From Synechococcus sp. PROS-9-1 (GTDB lineage Bacteria; Cyanobacteriota; Cyanobacteriia; PCC-6307; Cyanobiaceae): 64,000 nucleotides of DNA. The stretch is from NCBI RefSeq assembly GCF_014279775.1, contig NZ_CP047961.1, positions 806,001 through 870,000 on the forward strand, read 5' to 3'. The notes below the pieces were generated by a model. The model worked only from the letters and a program-made list of their open reading frames with translations. It was not told where the DNA came from and searched no databases. Made by a program: the position numbers and the translations under genes. Positions 56,258 through 64,000 of this stretch are shown in pieces (position 1 is the stretch's first letter; every line of letters begins with the position of its first letter).

Positions 56258-56642
56258 TTCCTGAGGGGACCGTTGGACATTTGATCAGAGAAGTTTTGGT
56301 CCGAAAAGGAAAGTCCTTGATGCTGAAGCCGGAGAGCTGAAGCTTGGGGGAGCGAGCCGATCAGAGCCGAACATGAAGCTGATGCCTCACCACGCTACAG
56401 GCTTGCCTGGTTCAATATCTCAACATTCGAAGAGAAAATCGAAAAGTTTCATTTTTCTCGATCTTCTTTTCGATCATCAGGAGATCCTGACGATGCGCAG
56501 CATGTTTTTTCCCTAATCAAAGGTTTGCTGATCGAATCAGACCTGGCCAGAGGTGAACGAGTTCTTAGCTAGCTCGTCAACGACTCGTCAGCGACTCGTC
56601 AGCGACACTGTCGTGGTCAGAGCAGCTCGACTATGCTCGACT
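56258..56642. other. Long leader/intergenic region with tandem repeat
   Basis: 385 bases upstream of the RRM gene and downstream of the exported cysteine protein gene. It contains a small inverted repeat TCAGG/CCTGA near 56480, an AT-rich stretch near 56430-56470, and the 11-base triple repeat at 56573-56605. A 47-codon + strand frame starting near 56371 lacks a binding site. A long 5' leader for the RRM gene is the likely content. Confidence 0.5.
56573..56605 (+). repeat. Triple 11-base tandem repeat
   Basis: CTCGTCAACGA is followed by two copies of CTCGTCAGCGA, three head-to-tail units, 38 bases past the stop of the exported cysteine protein gene on the opposite strand. Function unknown; possibly a protein-binding site or a slippage product. 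Confidence 0.8.
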
Positions 56643-56942
56643 TCACTGTGTTTTTAGGAGAGGCTCGTACTTCTCGGCAGCACGTTCTTTGCAGATTTTT
56701 TGGGCTTGAATAATGAAAGCAATGCCTTTCCCATTCATCTCTTTGGAGAAGCATGAACAGGTGAAATCACCCATGCCTTCGGGAAGAGTTAGTCCAGCTT
56801 GAGACATTGCTCCCGTGACACTTGCCATGCAGAACTTTTTGATTTCTGCCGAATCATCCGCAGCTTGCGCCAGCGATCCAGCGGTTGTGATCAGCATGGG
56901 TGTTAAGCAGAGGCTGATCACAAACCGGAGACGATGACTCAA
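56643..56942 (-). CDS. Exported small cysteine-containing protein
   Basis: A 99-residue protein with a signal peptide (FVISLCLTPMLITTAGSLAQA, cleavage near residue 27). The mature part has four cysteines, including the close pair FTCSCF and the outer KFC and KIC, which could form two disulphides in the periplasm. The TTG start at 56942 is three bases after the deaD stop, and AAGGA in the end of deaD provides the binding site, so the two are one transcript. No family is recognised. Confidence 0.65.
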   Translation of the reverse strand: MSHRLRFVISLCLTPMLITTAGSLAQAADDSAEIKKFCMASVTGAMSQAGLTLPEGMGDFTCSCFSKEMNGKGIAFIIQAQKICKERAAEKYEPLLKTQ

Positions 56943-56945
56943 GAA

Positions 56946-58751
56946 TTAGGAATCCTTGCGGATTTGAAGCTCCTGGTTCATCACTTTGAGCTGGCGAAGA
57001 GAATTAAAGACATTCTCTGGCATGCCTTTGGGAAGGTCTACAAGGCTGTGCGTTTCAAAGATCTGAATCCGACCAATCATGCGTCCTTCCAGTCCTGATT
57101 CATTGGCAATCGCCCCAACCAGGTTGCCCGGTTTCACGCGATCGCGATGACCGACTTCAACCCTGAACCGCTCCATGTCCTCTTCTGGCTGGCGTGAGGC
57201 ACGCTCCGGTCTCCTGCCGCGGTCGTTGCCTCGATCTCCGCGTCGGTCATCGCGTCGGTCGTTGCGCAAGGGAGCTTTCAGCCAGTTTTCATCGCCTTGG
57301 ACCAACAGCGGGCCTTCACCAATGGCCAACCTCATCGCGGCCAGAGTGAGTTGTCCGGGCTCTACCTCGAGCTCTTGGGCCACTCTTTGGATGAGTTCCT
57401 GAAGCAGTGCGGTCTCTTCCTCTGGTTTGTTTTCGCTGGTGGCTTCAGCGCTGAGGCGGGTGCGAAGACGGTCAAGACGACTCTGGTTGATTTCGGCATT
57501 GCTAGGGATGTCCATCGGCTCAATGGCCTGTCCCACGGCGCGTTCGAGATTGCCGACGAACCTCCGCTCCCTAGGTGTGATGAACAGGATGGCTTCCCCG
57601 CTGCGTCCAGCTCGGCCAGTACGACCGATGCGGTGCACGTAAGCCTCGCTATCGAATGGCATGTCGTAGTTGATCACAAGACCAATGCGGTCAACGTCGA
57701 GACCACGAGCTGCGACATCGGTGGCAACCAGAATGTTGACGGTCCCTTTGCGCAGACGTTCCACGGTGCGCTCCCTTTGATTTTGGGGCACGTCTCCATT
57801 GAGCACAGCCACGTCGTGACCGGCGGCTTCCAGGGATTCCGCAACCGTGAGTGTGATGGCTTTGGTTCGCGCAAAAATAATTACCCCTTCGCCCGTCACC
57901 GCTTCAAGGACACGGTTAAGTGCTTCGATCTTGTGAGAGTTCTGCATGGTGATGCAGCGATGACGGATCCGGCGTGCCTCTTTGTCCTTCGTCTTGATCG
58001 TGATTTCTGCAGGTTCACGCAAGTAGCGCTTGGAAAGCCTGCGGATTTCGTTCGGCATCGTCGCTGAAAACAGCACGACCTGACGTTCTTCCGGTAATTG
58101 CTCGAGGATCCATTCGACGTCGTCGATGAAACCCATACGCAGCATTTCATCGGCTTCATCTAATACCAGGCTGCGCAATCCGCTTGTATTCAGCGTTCCT
58201 TGGCGCATGTGATCCATTACGCGTCCTGGAGTACCAACCACCACGTCAACGCCACGCCTTAACGCGTTGATTTGGGATCGGAAATCGGACCCTCCATAGA
58301 TCGCCAGCACGTTGAGGTGGGGATGCCCAGCGGAATACGCCTTGAATGCTTCCGCCACTTGCATCGCCAGTTCACGGGTTGGTGCCAGTACAAGCACGCT
58401 TGGGAGCGGGCTATCGCCTTGCAATCTCTCCAGCAAAGGCAGAGCGAAGGCGGCGGTTTTCCCCGTGCCTGTTTGCGCTTGGCCCACGAGATCGCGTCCC
58501 AGCATCAACTCTGGGATGGCCGCCTTTTGGATCGGTGAAGGTTCCTTGTATCCCTTGTCAGCAAGGGTTTTGAGGAGTGCGTCACTGAAGCCGAATTCCG
58601 AGAATCCCGAGGGGGGTTCTGGCTCTTCGACGGTTTCAATCACTGTTGTATAGACCTCTTCGGTGGTCTCCGCTGCGGTGCTCTCGGAAATCTCAGACAT
58701 GCTGAGATCCACGGAACAGGACCCTGAGTCCTGAGCTGGTGTATTGGTCAT
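56946..58751 (-). CDS. deaD: DEAD-box RNA helicase (DeaD/CsdA-type)
   Basis: A 601-residue cold-shock-type RNA helicase. Acidic N-terminus, then motif Q (SPIQKAAIPELMLGRDLVGQ), Walker A AQTGTGKTAAF near residue 96, DEAD box VLDEADEML near residue 200, SAT and the HRIGRTGRAGR motif VI near residue 368. The C-terminus has a basic RGDRGNDRGRR stretch and a DbpA-like RNA-binding domain (VKPGNLVGAIANESGLEGRMIGRIQIFE). ATG 58751. A stem-loop at 58767-58791 sits in the leader. Ribosome or mRNA remodelling at low temperature is the family role. Confidence 0.95.
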   Translation of the reverse strand: MTNTPAQDSGSCSVDLSMSEISESTAAETTEEVYTTVIETVEEPEPPSGFSEFGFSDALLKTLADKGYKEPSPIQKAAIPELMLGRDLVGQAQTGTGKTAAFALPLLERLQGDSPLPSVLVLAPTRELAMQVAEAFKAYSAGHPHLNVLAIYGGSDFRSQINALRRGVDVVVGTPGRVMDHMRQGTLNTSGLRSLVLDEADEMLRMGFIDDVEWILEQLPEERQVVLFSATMPNEIRRLSKRYLREPAEITIKTKDKEARRIRHRCITMQNSHKIEALNRVLEAVTGEGVIIFARTKAITLTVAESLEAAGHDVAVLNGDVPQNQRERTVERLRKGTVNILVATDVAARGLDVDRIGLVINYDMPFDSEAYVHRIGRTGRAGRSGEAILFITPRERRFVGNLERAVGQAIEPMDIPSNAEINQSRLDRLRTRLSAEATSENKPEEETALLQELIQRVAQELEVEPGQLTLAAMRLAIGEGPLLVQGDENWLKAPLRNDRRDDRRGDRGNDRGRRPERASRQPEEDMERFRVEVGHRDRVKPGNLVGAIANESGLEGRMIGRIQIFETHSLVDLPKGMPENVFNSLRQLKVMNQELQIRKDS

Positions 58752-58766
58752 TCTTGAAAGGCAATT

Positions 58767-58791
58767 GCCTGATTAATCCTTTAAATCAGGC
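58767..58791 (-). promoter_or_regulatory. Leader hairpin before deaD
   Basis: GCCTGATT and AATCAGGC form a perfect 8-bp stem around a 9-base loop, 15 bases before the deaD ATG. In this position it may influence translation in response to temperature, or act as the cupin gene's 3' end. No T-run is present. Confidence 0.4.
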
Positions 58792-58857
58792 TTGCAACGT
58801 CCAATCGGCCTGAACCGCGCTGTATTGCTTGCCTTTCGATTAAAGGTTGAAGATCTA

Positions 58858-59208
58858 TCATAACACTCTGCCGTAGTCATCCTCTAAGCGTTCGATATCG
58901 CTTTCTTCGAGGATCGAGCCATGCTGGACCTCAATGATCATTAGGTCGCCATCTCCACCGAAAGCACGGTGGACGGCTCCCTTGGGAATATGCAGCGTGT
59001 CTCCGGCTGAGACCTTCGACCATTGACCTTGGCAAAACAGCTCCCCGCTTCCTTGGGCCACCGTCCAGTTTTCGCTGCGATGTTGATGGCGTTGAAGGCT
59101 CAAACGTTGCCCTTGCTGAATCAGCAATCGCTTCAGCTTGTAACCCGGGCCACTGCCTAAATCCTCGTACCAACCCCAAGGACGGATCACTCTCTCGGTC
59201 TCCCTCAC
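58858..59208 (-). CDS. Cupin, mannose-6-phosphate isomerase-like
   Basis: A 116-residue single cupin domain equivalent to the C-terminal isomerase part of mannose-1-phosphate guanylyltransferase/phosphomannose isomerase type II. It has RPWGWYEDLG near the N-terminus, the metal-binding LSLQRHQHRSENWTVAQGSGEL and HIPKGAVHRAF, and ends IEVQHGSILEESDIERLEDDYGR, a strong match. The GTG start is adjacent to the recD stop codon with no gap, so it is probably translated from the same mRNA. Role in mannose/GDP-sugar supply is inferred. Confidence 0.88.
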   Translation of the reverse strand: MRETERVIRPWGWYEDLGSGPGYKLKRLLIQQGQRLSLQRHQHRSENWTVAQGSGELFCQGQWSKVSAGDTLHIPKGAVHRAFGGDGDLMIIEVQHGSILEESDIERLEDDYGRVL

Positions 59209-60888
59209 CTACTCATCCACGATTTTGCCTTGATCCTCAGGATGCCGAGATCCTGTTGAGCGGCCTAGATCCAACGCCGTTGGATCTGCAAATAAAAGCA
59301 GTTGCTTTTTGGCGCGTGTCATAGCTGTGTAAAGAAGCGAGCTGCTTTGGCGATCGTCGAGGGCAGGCCAGAGCAGTAGCACTTTGTCCATTTCACAGCC
59401 CTGAGCTTTGTGAATGGTGAGTGCCAGAGCTGGCTCTAGGTGGCGAAGACGGGCTGGATGCAAAAGCGCATGCCGGCTCTCGCCAGAGGGCTCGCTGCTG
59501 AGAAACAGGGCCCGTTGATGAGCCCCCTCTCCGACCATGATCCCAAGATCTCCATTGGCGAGTCCGAGTTCCGGCTGATTTTCACTGCAAAGCACTGGCA
59601 AACCAGAGGGCCAGCGTTGCGGTTCAGAGCCATCAAGCAACCGTTGATGGACGGCATCAACACCCCATGGCCCGCGTCGACGCGGGCAAAGCACCATCAA
59701 GGCGTCAAGCATGCGCAGAAGGTCCTGGGCTTGTTGTTGATGGGGTTGCCCATGGGCGTCGATCTCTAAAGCGCTTGCTCTCGCCTTGAGATGGTCAAGA
59801 TGCTGGATGAGTGCGGCATGCACAGCCTCAGGAAGCTGTTTTGTTTTGAGGTAATCAACGCTGATGTTTGAGGTTTTAGGCAGCGAGCTGAGTTGGGACC
59901 AGAACGGCTTCAGGCCTTGATCACGGAGCAGTGCACTCATCTGAGCGAGGGCACCTCGATTGCGATACACCTTCGTGAGGGTGATGGCCCCATCGTTGAA
60001 GCGCCTGTTTTGAGCCGGTTCCTGGAGATGCTGCCAGACGGCTCCTGCACCAATCGGTGGCAGCTGAGCGCTGTCTCCAACCAGGACCAGTTGGCAATGG
60101 CTTGGCAGAGCACTCAACAGGGCACGGCCTAGCTCCAAGTCCACCATCGACATTTCATCGACGATGAGCAGGTCCAAAGGCAGCGGGTTGCGTCGGTGAC
60201 GGCCAAAGCCTCCAGGGCGGGCCTCCAGCAAGCGATGAAGAGTGGTGCAGGGCAAGGATGCGGTTTTTGGGTGGCTGCGAATGGCGTCCTGGAGGCGACG
60301 TGCGGCCTTGCCTGTGGGAGCGGCTAGCCGAGCCCGAAGCTTGGGTTGATTCTCAAAAGCGCGGAGCAGCATGTGCAGCACCGTGCTGGTTTTACCGGTT
60401 CCGGGTCCGCCGCTGAGCAGAACCACGCCGTAGTGATCGATGGCATGGACAGCCGATTGCTGCTCCGGACTGAGATCGTTGGTCTTGGTTCGGCGGCTGG
60501 ACGTGGAGCCGTGGGGTGTGGCATGGATTGGAGCCTGGAAACAGCGGCGCTGAAGTTCGAGTTCGAGCTCTTGCATGGCTCCATGCCAGCGCCGCCAGGA
60601 CAGGGTGTTGTTGCTCAGAACCAAAACGGATTGGTCACCCTCCAGCCATCCACTGGCCACTAAGGCTTCACGGTGAACCCTGGGCCAGCCATCACTTTCA
60701 ATCCCCTCTGGAACCTCGGCTTCATCGTGGAGTTGAAGGGAGATGTCACCTCGGCTAAGGGCAAGGGTGAGTGCACGCACGATCTCGAGGAGCGGTGCAC
60801 TGCTTTGCTCCGGCGGCATGCGCCGCTGAAGCGTGGCGAGCAATCCACGCTCAAGGGCAAAGAGAGCATCCGTCGCTGCAGATTTCAT
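59209..60888 (-). CDS. recD: Exodeoxyribonuclease V alpha subunit, RecD
   Basis: A 559-residue 5'-3' helicase of the RecBCD repair complex. Walker A is LLSGGPGTGKTSTV near residue 156, the DEMSMVDLELGRALL block near residue 245, VLVGDSAQLPPIGAGAV near residue 266 and the C-terminal LTIHKAQGCEMDKVLLLWP with YTAMTRAKKQLLLF near residue 525. The N-terminal region is present, unlike the stand-alone helicase at 2301. ATG 60888 overlaps the recB stop by four bases (ATGA). Confidence 0.95.
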   Translation of the reverse strand: MKSAATDALFALERGLLATLQRRMPPEQSSAPLLEIVRALTLALSRGDISLQLHDEAEVPEGIESDGWPRVHREALVASGWLEGDQSVLVLSNNTLSWRRWHGAMQELELELQRRCFQAPIHATPHGSTSSRRTKTNDLSPEQQSAVHAIDHYGVVLLSGGPGTGKTSTVLHMLLRAFENQPKLRARLAAPTGKAARRLQDAIRSHPKTASLPCTTLHRLLEARPGGFGRHRRNPLPLDLLIVDEMSMVDLELGRALLSALPSHCQLVLVGDSAQLPPIGAGAVWQHLQEPAQNRRFNDGAITLTKVYRNRGALAQMSALLRDQGLKPFWSQLSSLPKTSNISVDYLKTKQLPEAVHAALIQHLDHLKARASALEIDAHGQPHQQQAQDLLRMLDALMVLCPRRRGPWGVDAVHQRLLDGSEPQRWPSGLPVLCSENQPELGLANGDLGIMVGEGAHQRALFLSSEPSGESRHALLHPARLRHLEPALALTIHKAQGCEMDKVLLLWPALDDRQSSSLLYTAMTRAKKQLLLFADPTALDLGRSTGSRHPEDQGKIVDE

Positions 60889-63800
60889 GACGACAGCCCC
60901 TCAAGCCATTGGTCCAGACGGCGGATTCGCGTCAAAGGTGCAGGCTCGATCACCACCCCAGAGCCTCCTTCGGGGCTGATGCCCCTCAGAAACACATAGG
61001 CGTAACCACCGAGGTGGCGGTCTGGGTTGTAACCATCGAGCCTCCAGCGCAGGTAGCGATCCAGGGCCAAAAGGTAGAGATGGGCTTGGAGTGGATAGTG
61101 ATGGGAGAGCATTTGCTCCTCCATCGCGGCTTGGCTGTAGTGCCGAGGGCCACAGGCGATGCCACGGCCAGAGTCGTCCCGTTCACCAATCCAATTGCTT
61201 TTCCAATCCGCTACCCACCACCGGGCTGTGGCGGGATCATCCCCATCGGTGAACACCAGATCGATCGATCCCGTCAGAAACCCCCGACTGCAAATGTCCA
61301 ATTGGCGCAGGCTTTGCGCGTAGTTCTTCCCAAAGCGGTGGTCGTTGTCTGCTTCGAAGGCATGGGCTAAACCAGCGGAGCGCACTGGATCGCCTTGCTG
61401 GGCAACGGGCAGATCAAAGCTGAGTTCATGAAGACGCCGTCCTACGTCCAAATCGGACAGCTTCAAGTCTTTGAGAGGGCCGCCAAGGGGTGCGGTCAGC
61501 ACAGTATTGAGCGCTGAGATCACGGCATCGCCATGCTCGAGGTCGATTCCGGCTCGGCCGAGCTCTTCAGCCACCACCACCTGATTGGGAGCTTGGTCTG
61601 CAGGGCCTTGAAAGCTCACCTGTTCAAGGATTCTGTGCAGACAATCGCCAGCTCCCGGACCTTTCGGGAACTCTGCAAGAGGACCATTCTGGTTGGCTGA
61701 ATCCAGCTGGCTTCCTGGAGCTTCGCTGTTGGCTACGGCATCGGTGTCGACTACAGCATCGATGTCGCGCCCCTCTTCGAGATTGCGTGGATCAGCAGGA
61801 GCCGGTTTGTGATGTCCATTTTGAGAGGAGATCCAGGCGGAGTAGCTGCTCCGACCCCAGCTGCGGTCGAGGCTGCGTTGAGGAACGTCCGACAGCTGCA
61901 AGGTCTCGAGCCTCGGAGCTGGACGCCAGAAATGTAGGCGTGTGTTTTCTGGTGGTAAGTGGAGACTCGCGAGGGGGGCGTCGAGCCTGGAGAGCTCCGT
62001 CATCCAGCTGGCCAAAGGATTGGCGTCCTGTCCAGCAGCGGCGACCCAAAACACCACGAGATGGCGCTGCGCGCGCGATAAGGCCACGTAGGCCAGCCGC
62101 TCTGCTTCTGCAGCACTGTCGAGTTGATCTCGTTCAGCGGCCTTGTATCCATGGCCCCAATGGGGGTTGAGAGCCACTTGCCAGGTCCCTTCTGGATCGT
62201 TGGGAGGGTTTCGCCAAAGAGGGCCTTTGCGATCAGCTGGTGCTTGCCACAAATAGGGGCAGATCACTACGGGGTATTGCAGGCCTTTGCTTCGGTGCAC
62301 GGTGACAACGGCCACCGCGCTTTCCGCTAAATCGCTGTGGGGCTGCCTGATGTCAGGGGTGGGTTCGATGGGTTGTAGGCGTTGTCGCCTCAGCCAATCT
62401 GCGGCGCTGCTCAGGTCCAGGCCTTGTCGATGCATGGCGTCTTGCACCAGTCGCGCACATTGCTGAATGTCGCCTAATAAGCGCCCGCGGCTGGAGAGAT
62501 CAGCGAGCATTCGGCCCTCGAGGAGTTGGGACAAGCAACCGAGCAAACCCAGGGAAGGGAGGACGTCCTGCAGGTTGCGGAGTTGCCCTGCGAGTCGGTC
62601 GAGATCACTGTTGGTTTCCGCCTCCTGCAACTGACGGCTTGTCCATTGCATCAAGGCAGAACAGGCGAGTCGCCGCAGTCGTCCGCCATCTGCGGGGGTG
62701 GTCAGGGCATCGAGAAAATGTTGCAGCTCCGTCGCGCCGGTGGTGCTGAGGACATCTCCAGGACTCACGAGTCGGCTGGGTAGGCCTCGTTGCGCGAGCT
62801 GTTCTCGCACCGCCTCGGCTTGTCGATGACGACTGACAAGAACGCAAAGATCCGATGGGGTTAGGGACGGATCGTTGTCCAGCAGGTGGAGGGCATGGCA
62901 AGCGACCAGGGTCGGAATGGTCGATTCGAGTGCTGTGCGGGTGGGGGGGTGATCGGGGTCATCGACCTGTAGATCAATGAGTTGGAGAGGTTGCTCACCT
63001 TCCGGGAGGTCCAAGGGAAGGGCGCTGGCACAGGGTGTAACAGGCGGCACTTCGAGGTTTGAGAGGGTGAGGCCTGGAGCCATCCATTGGTTCATCGCCT
63101 CCATCAAGGTCGGGGTTGTACGCCTGTTGTCGAGCAGATTGTCGATTCGATCCGCTGTTTGTCGGGCTTGTTTGTAGGTGTTGAGATCTCCTCCTCGAAA
63201 GCGGTAGATCGCTTGCTTGGGATCACCCACCATCAGCAATAGATGGTTTGGGGTTGCGAAGCAGGCCTGGAGCAGACGCCACTGCAGTGGATCCGTGTCT
63301 TGAAATTCGTCGATCAGAGCCACGCGATATCGCTGCTGAATCGGGGCCAGCCAGCGTTGCGGTTCAGCATCTGTCGCATCTGGATCGAGGGCATCGAGTA
63401 AGCCAGAAAAGCTGATCACGCCCTGTTGAGCGCGGCGGGCGGCCAGGGTGTGGAGTCCCTGGGTGAGCGCATGGCGCCACACCTGCTCAGCTGGTCCATC
63501 CCACAGCGTTGCAATGGCTTTTTGCAGGGTTGGTTGGGGAAGGTTTGGATTGATTTCGCTGCAACGGCGGGCTGTTTTGCTGAAACATCCGGGATGGAAG
63601 TAGTCGCCGAGCAGACTCTGTTTTCGCACGTCTGCGTAACTAATACGTGACGGCTGCGTGCCAGTTAGCTCTGAGATCCAATCGCTGAGTTCGCTAGCGC
63701 GATCTTTTTTGGGTTTTGGTGAGTAGGGCTTGGTGTCGGTTTGGCCTTGGCTTCGCCAATCCGTTGCGCAGTCGCGAAAGGCCGTTTCTAAGCCGTGACC

Positions 63801-64000
63801 GTTGGTCTTCCATTGCGCTTCGAATTCTGTCCAGCTCGATTGGAGCCAGTGCTCAAAGCACTCGATCAGGGGACGCTCTTGATCTTGAGCCCCCTCAGTA
63901 CCGGCGATCCGAACAGCGCAATCGCTGTCCAAGCGGCTGAGGGCATGGCTCAACTGATCAGCTGAGAGGCCAGCATGCAACAACCCTGAGACGTTGTCGG
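60885..64000 (-). CDS. recB: Exodeoxyribonuclease V beta subunit, RecB (5' partial)
   Basis: The frame is open to the edge of the window, so the N-terminal Walker A region is outside and about 1038 residues remain. Visible are the UvrD-type motifs: RVALIDEFQDTDPLQWRLLQ, LMVGDPKQAIYRFRGGD, VVTVHRSKGLQYPVVICP and RLAYVALSRAQRHLVVFW. The C-terminal nuclease has the metal site in DLVFTDGDD and the catalytic WWVADWKSNWIG. This is the chi-regulated 3'-5' helicase/nuclease of RecBCD, the type used by marine picocyanobacteria instead of AddAB. recC is expected just outside. Confidence 0.95.
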   Translation of the reverse strand, partial: DNVSGLLHAGLSADQLSHALSRLDSDCAVRIAGTEGAQDQERPLIECFEHWLQSSWTEFEAQWKTNGHGLETAFRDCATDWRSQGQTDTKPYSPKPKKDRASELSDWISELTGTQPSRISYADVRKQSLLGDYFHPGCFSKTARRCSEINPNLPQPTLQKAIATLWDGPAEQVWRHALTQGLHTLAARRAQQGVISFSGLLDALDPDATDAEPQRWLAPIQQRYRVALIDEFQDTDPLQWRLLQACFATPNHLLLMVGDPKQAIYRFRGGDLNTYKQARQTADRIDNLLDNRRTTPTLMEAMNQWMAPGLTLSNLEVPPVTPCASALPLDLPEGEQPLQLIDLQVDDPDHPPTRTALESTIPTLVACHALHLLDNDPSLTPSDLCVLVSRHRQAEAVREQLAQRGLPSRLVSPGDVLSTTGATELQHFLDALTTPADGGRLRRLACSALMQWTSRQLQEAETNSDLDRLAGQLRNLQDVLPSLGLLGCLSQLLEGRMLADLSSRGRLLGDIQQCARLVQDAMHRQGLDLSSAADWLRRQRLQPIEPTPDIRQPHSDLAESAVAVVTVHRSKGLQYPVVICPYLWQAPADRKGPLWRNPPNDPEGTWQVALNPHWGHGYKAAERDQLDSAAEAERLAYVALSRAQRHLVVFWVAAAGQDANPLASWMTELSRLDAPLASLHLPPENTRLHFWRPAPRLETLQLSDVPQRSLDRSWGRSSYSAWISSQNGHHKPAPADPRNLEEGRDIDAVVDTDAVANSEAPGSQLDSANQNGPLAEFPKGPGAGDCLHRILEQVSFQGPADQAPNQVVVAEELGRAGIDLEHGDAVISALNTVLTAPLGGPLKDLKLSDLDVGRRLHELSFDLPVAQQGDPVRSAGLAHAFEADNDHRFGKNYAQSLRQLDICSRGFLTGSIDLVFTDGDDPATARWWVADWKSNWIGERDDSGRGIACGPRHYSQAAMEEQMLSHHYPLQAHLYLLALDRYLRWRLDGYNPDRHLGGYAYVFLRGISPEGGSGVVIEPAPLTRIRRLDQWLEGLSS

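Noticed and set aside
56371-56514. 47-codon + strand frame in the RRM leader region
   Set aside because: No ribosome binding site, Ser/Phe/Lys-biased low-complexity product, on the strand opposite to both neighbouring genes.

Overview
The window looks like a piece of a marine unicellular cyanobacterial chromosome, most likely a Synechococcus of the phycobilisome-containing marine group. This rests on gene content: ferredoxin-NADP reductase with an N-terminal CpcD-like linker (petH), the clock-output kinase SasA with its KaiB-like domain, a lipoprotein PsbP (CyanoP), an SDR-type 8-vinyl reductase of the BciA/DVR family, ClpC, the Zwf/OpcA pair and a RecB/RecD pair. Genes are short-spaced, often with 1-4 base stop/start overlaps, and both strands are used about equally. 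No integrase, transposase, CRISPR array or rRNA operon was seen. The only intact tRNA is tRNA-Glu(UUC).

Layout. 1-3773: a + strand run of folD (5' end cut by the window), geranylgeranyl diphosphate synthase (crtE), a DUF212/PAP2-like membrane protein and a RecD-like helicase. 3774-8959: a clearly AT-richer, gene-poor island. Its only mid-sized genes are a GAP/Sap-type membrane protein and an unknown 165-residue protein. Reading both strands for frames below 60 codons shows a set of candidate microproteins: several single-helix membrane peptides, a 57-residue twin CX3C protein, and small soluble proteins. They come with hairpin terminators and tRNA-like fragments. 8960-15480: a - strand block of a histidine phosphatase, acylphosphatase, cobB, opcA, zwf and petH, which joins the oxidative pentose phosphate entry step to NADPH/ferredoxin exchange and cobalamin synthesis. 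15667-31252: SRPBCC protein, tRNA-Glu, sasA, a lipocalin-like candidate, aminopeptidase N, a GHL10-type hydrolase, prs, an LCP protein, bciA, malQ, a RodZ-like protein, a pseudouridine synthase and a group 2 sigma factor.

31261-41918: an AarF/UbiB kinase, a PLP decarboxylase overlapping cdsA, then a - strand run rimI, clpC, iron-type alcohol dehydrogenase, alpha/beta hydrolase and DUF2993 protein. 41930-48444: a + strand run lysA, cdaA, uppS, bioB, trhO, a GST-DUF952 fusion and a small GNAT-like protein. 48426-55611: lipA, recR, psbP, a second LCP protein, a CPA2 antiporter with universal-stress domains and an MsbA-like ABC exporter. 55705-64000: a small basic protein, a glycine-rich RRM protein, a DEAD-box helicase coupled to a small exported cysteine protein, a cupin, recD and recB (cut by the window end).

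The core regions are ordinary housekeeping. The most interesting part is the 3.8-8.9 kb island, where about ten frames of 24-60 codons, some with good ribosome binding sites and terminators, are packed on both strands. Second-tier items are the GST-DUF952 fusion, an altered RHR motif in CdaA, a multi-hairpin element before malQ, and several short repeats in intergenic DNA. All family assignments are by eye; no database search was possible.
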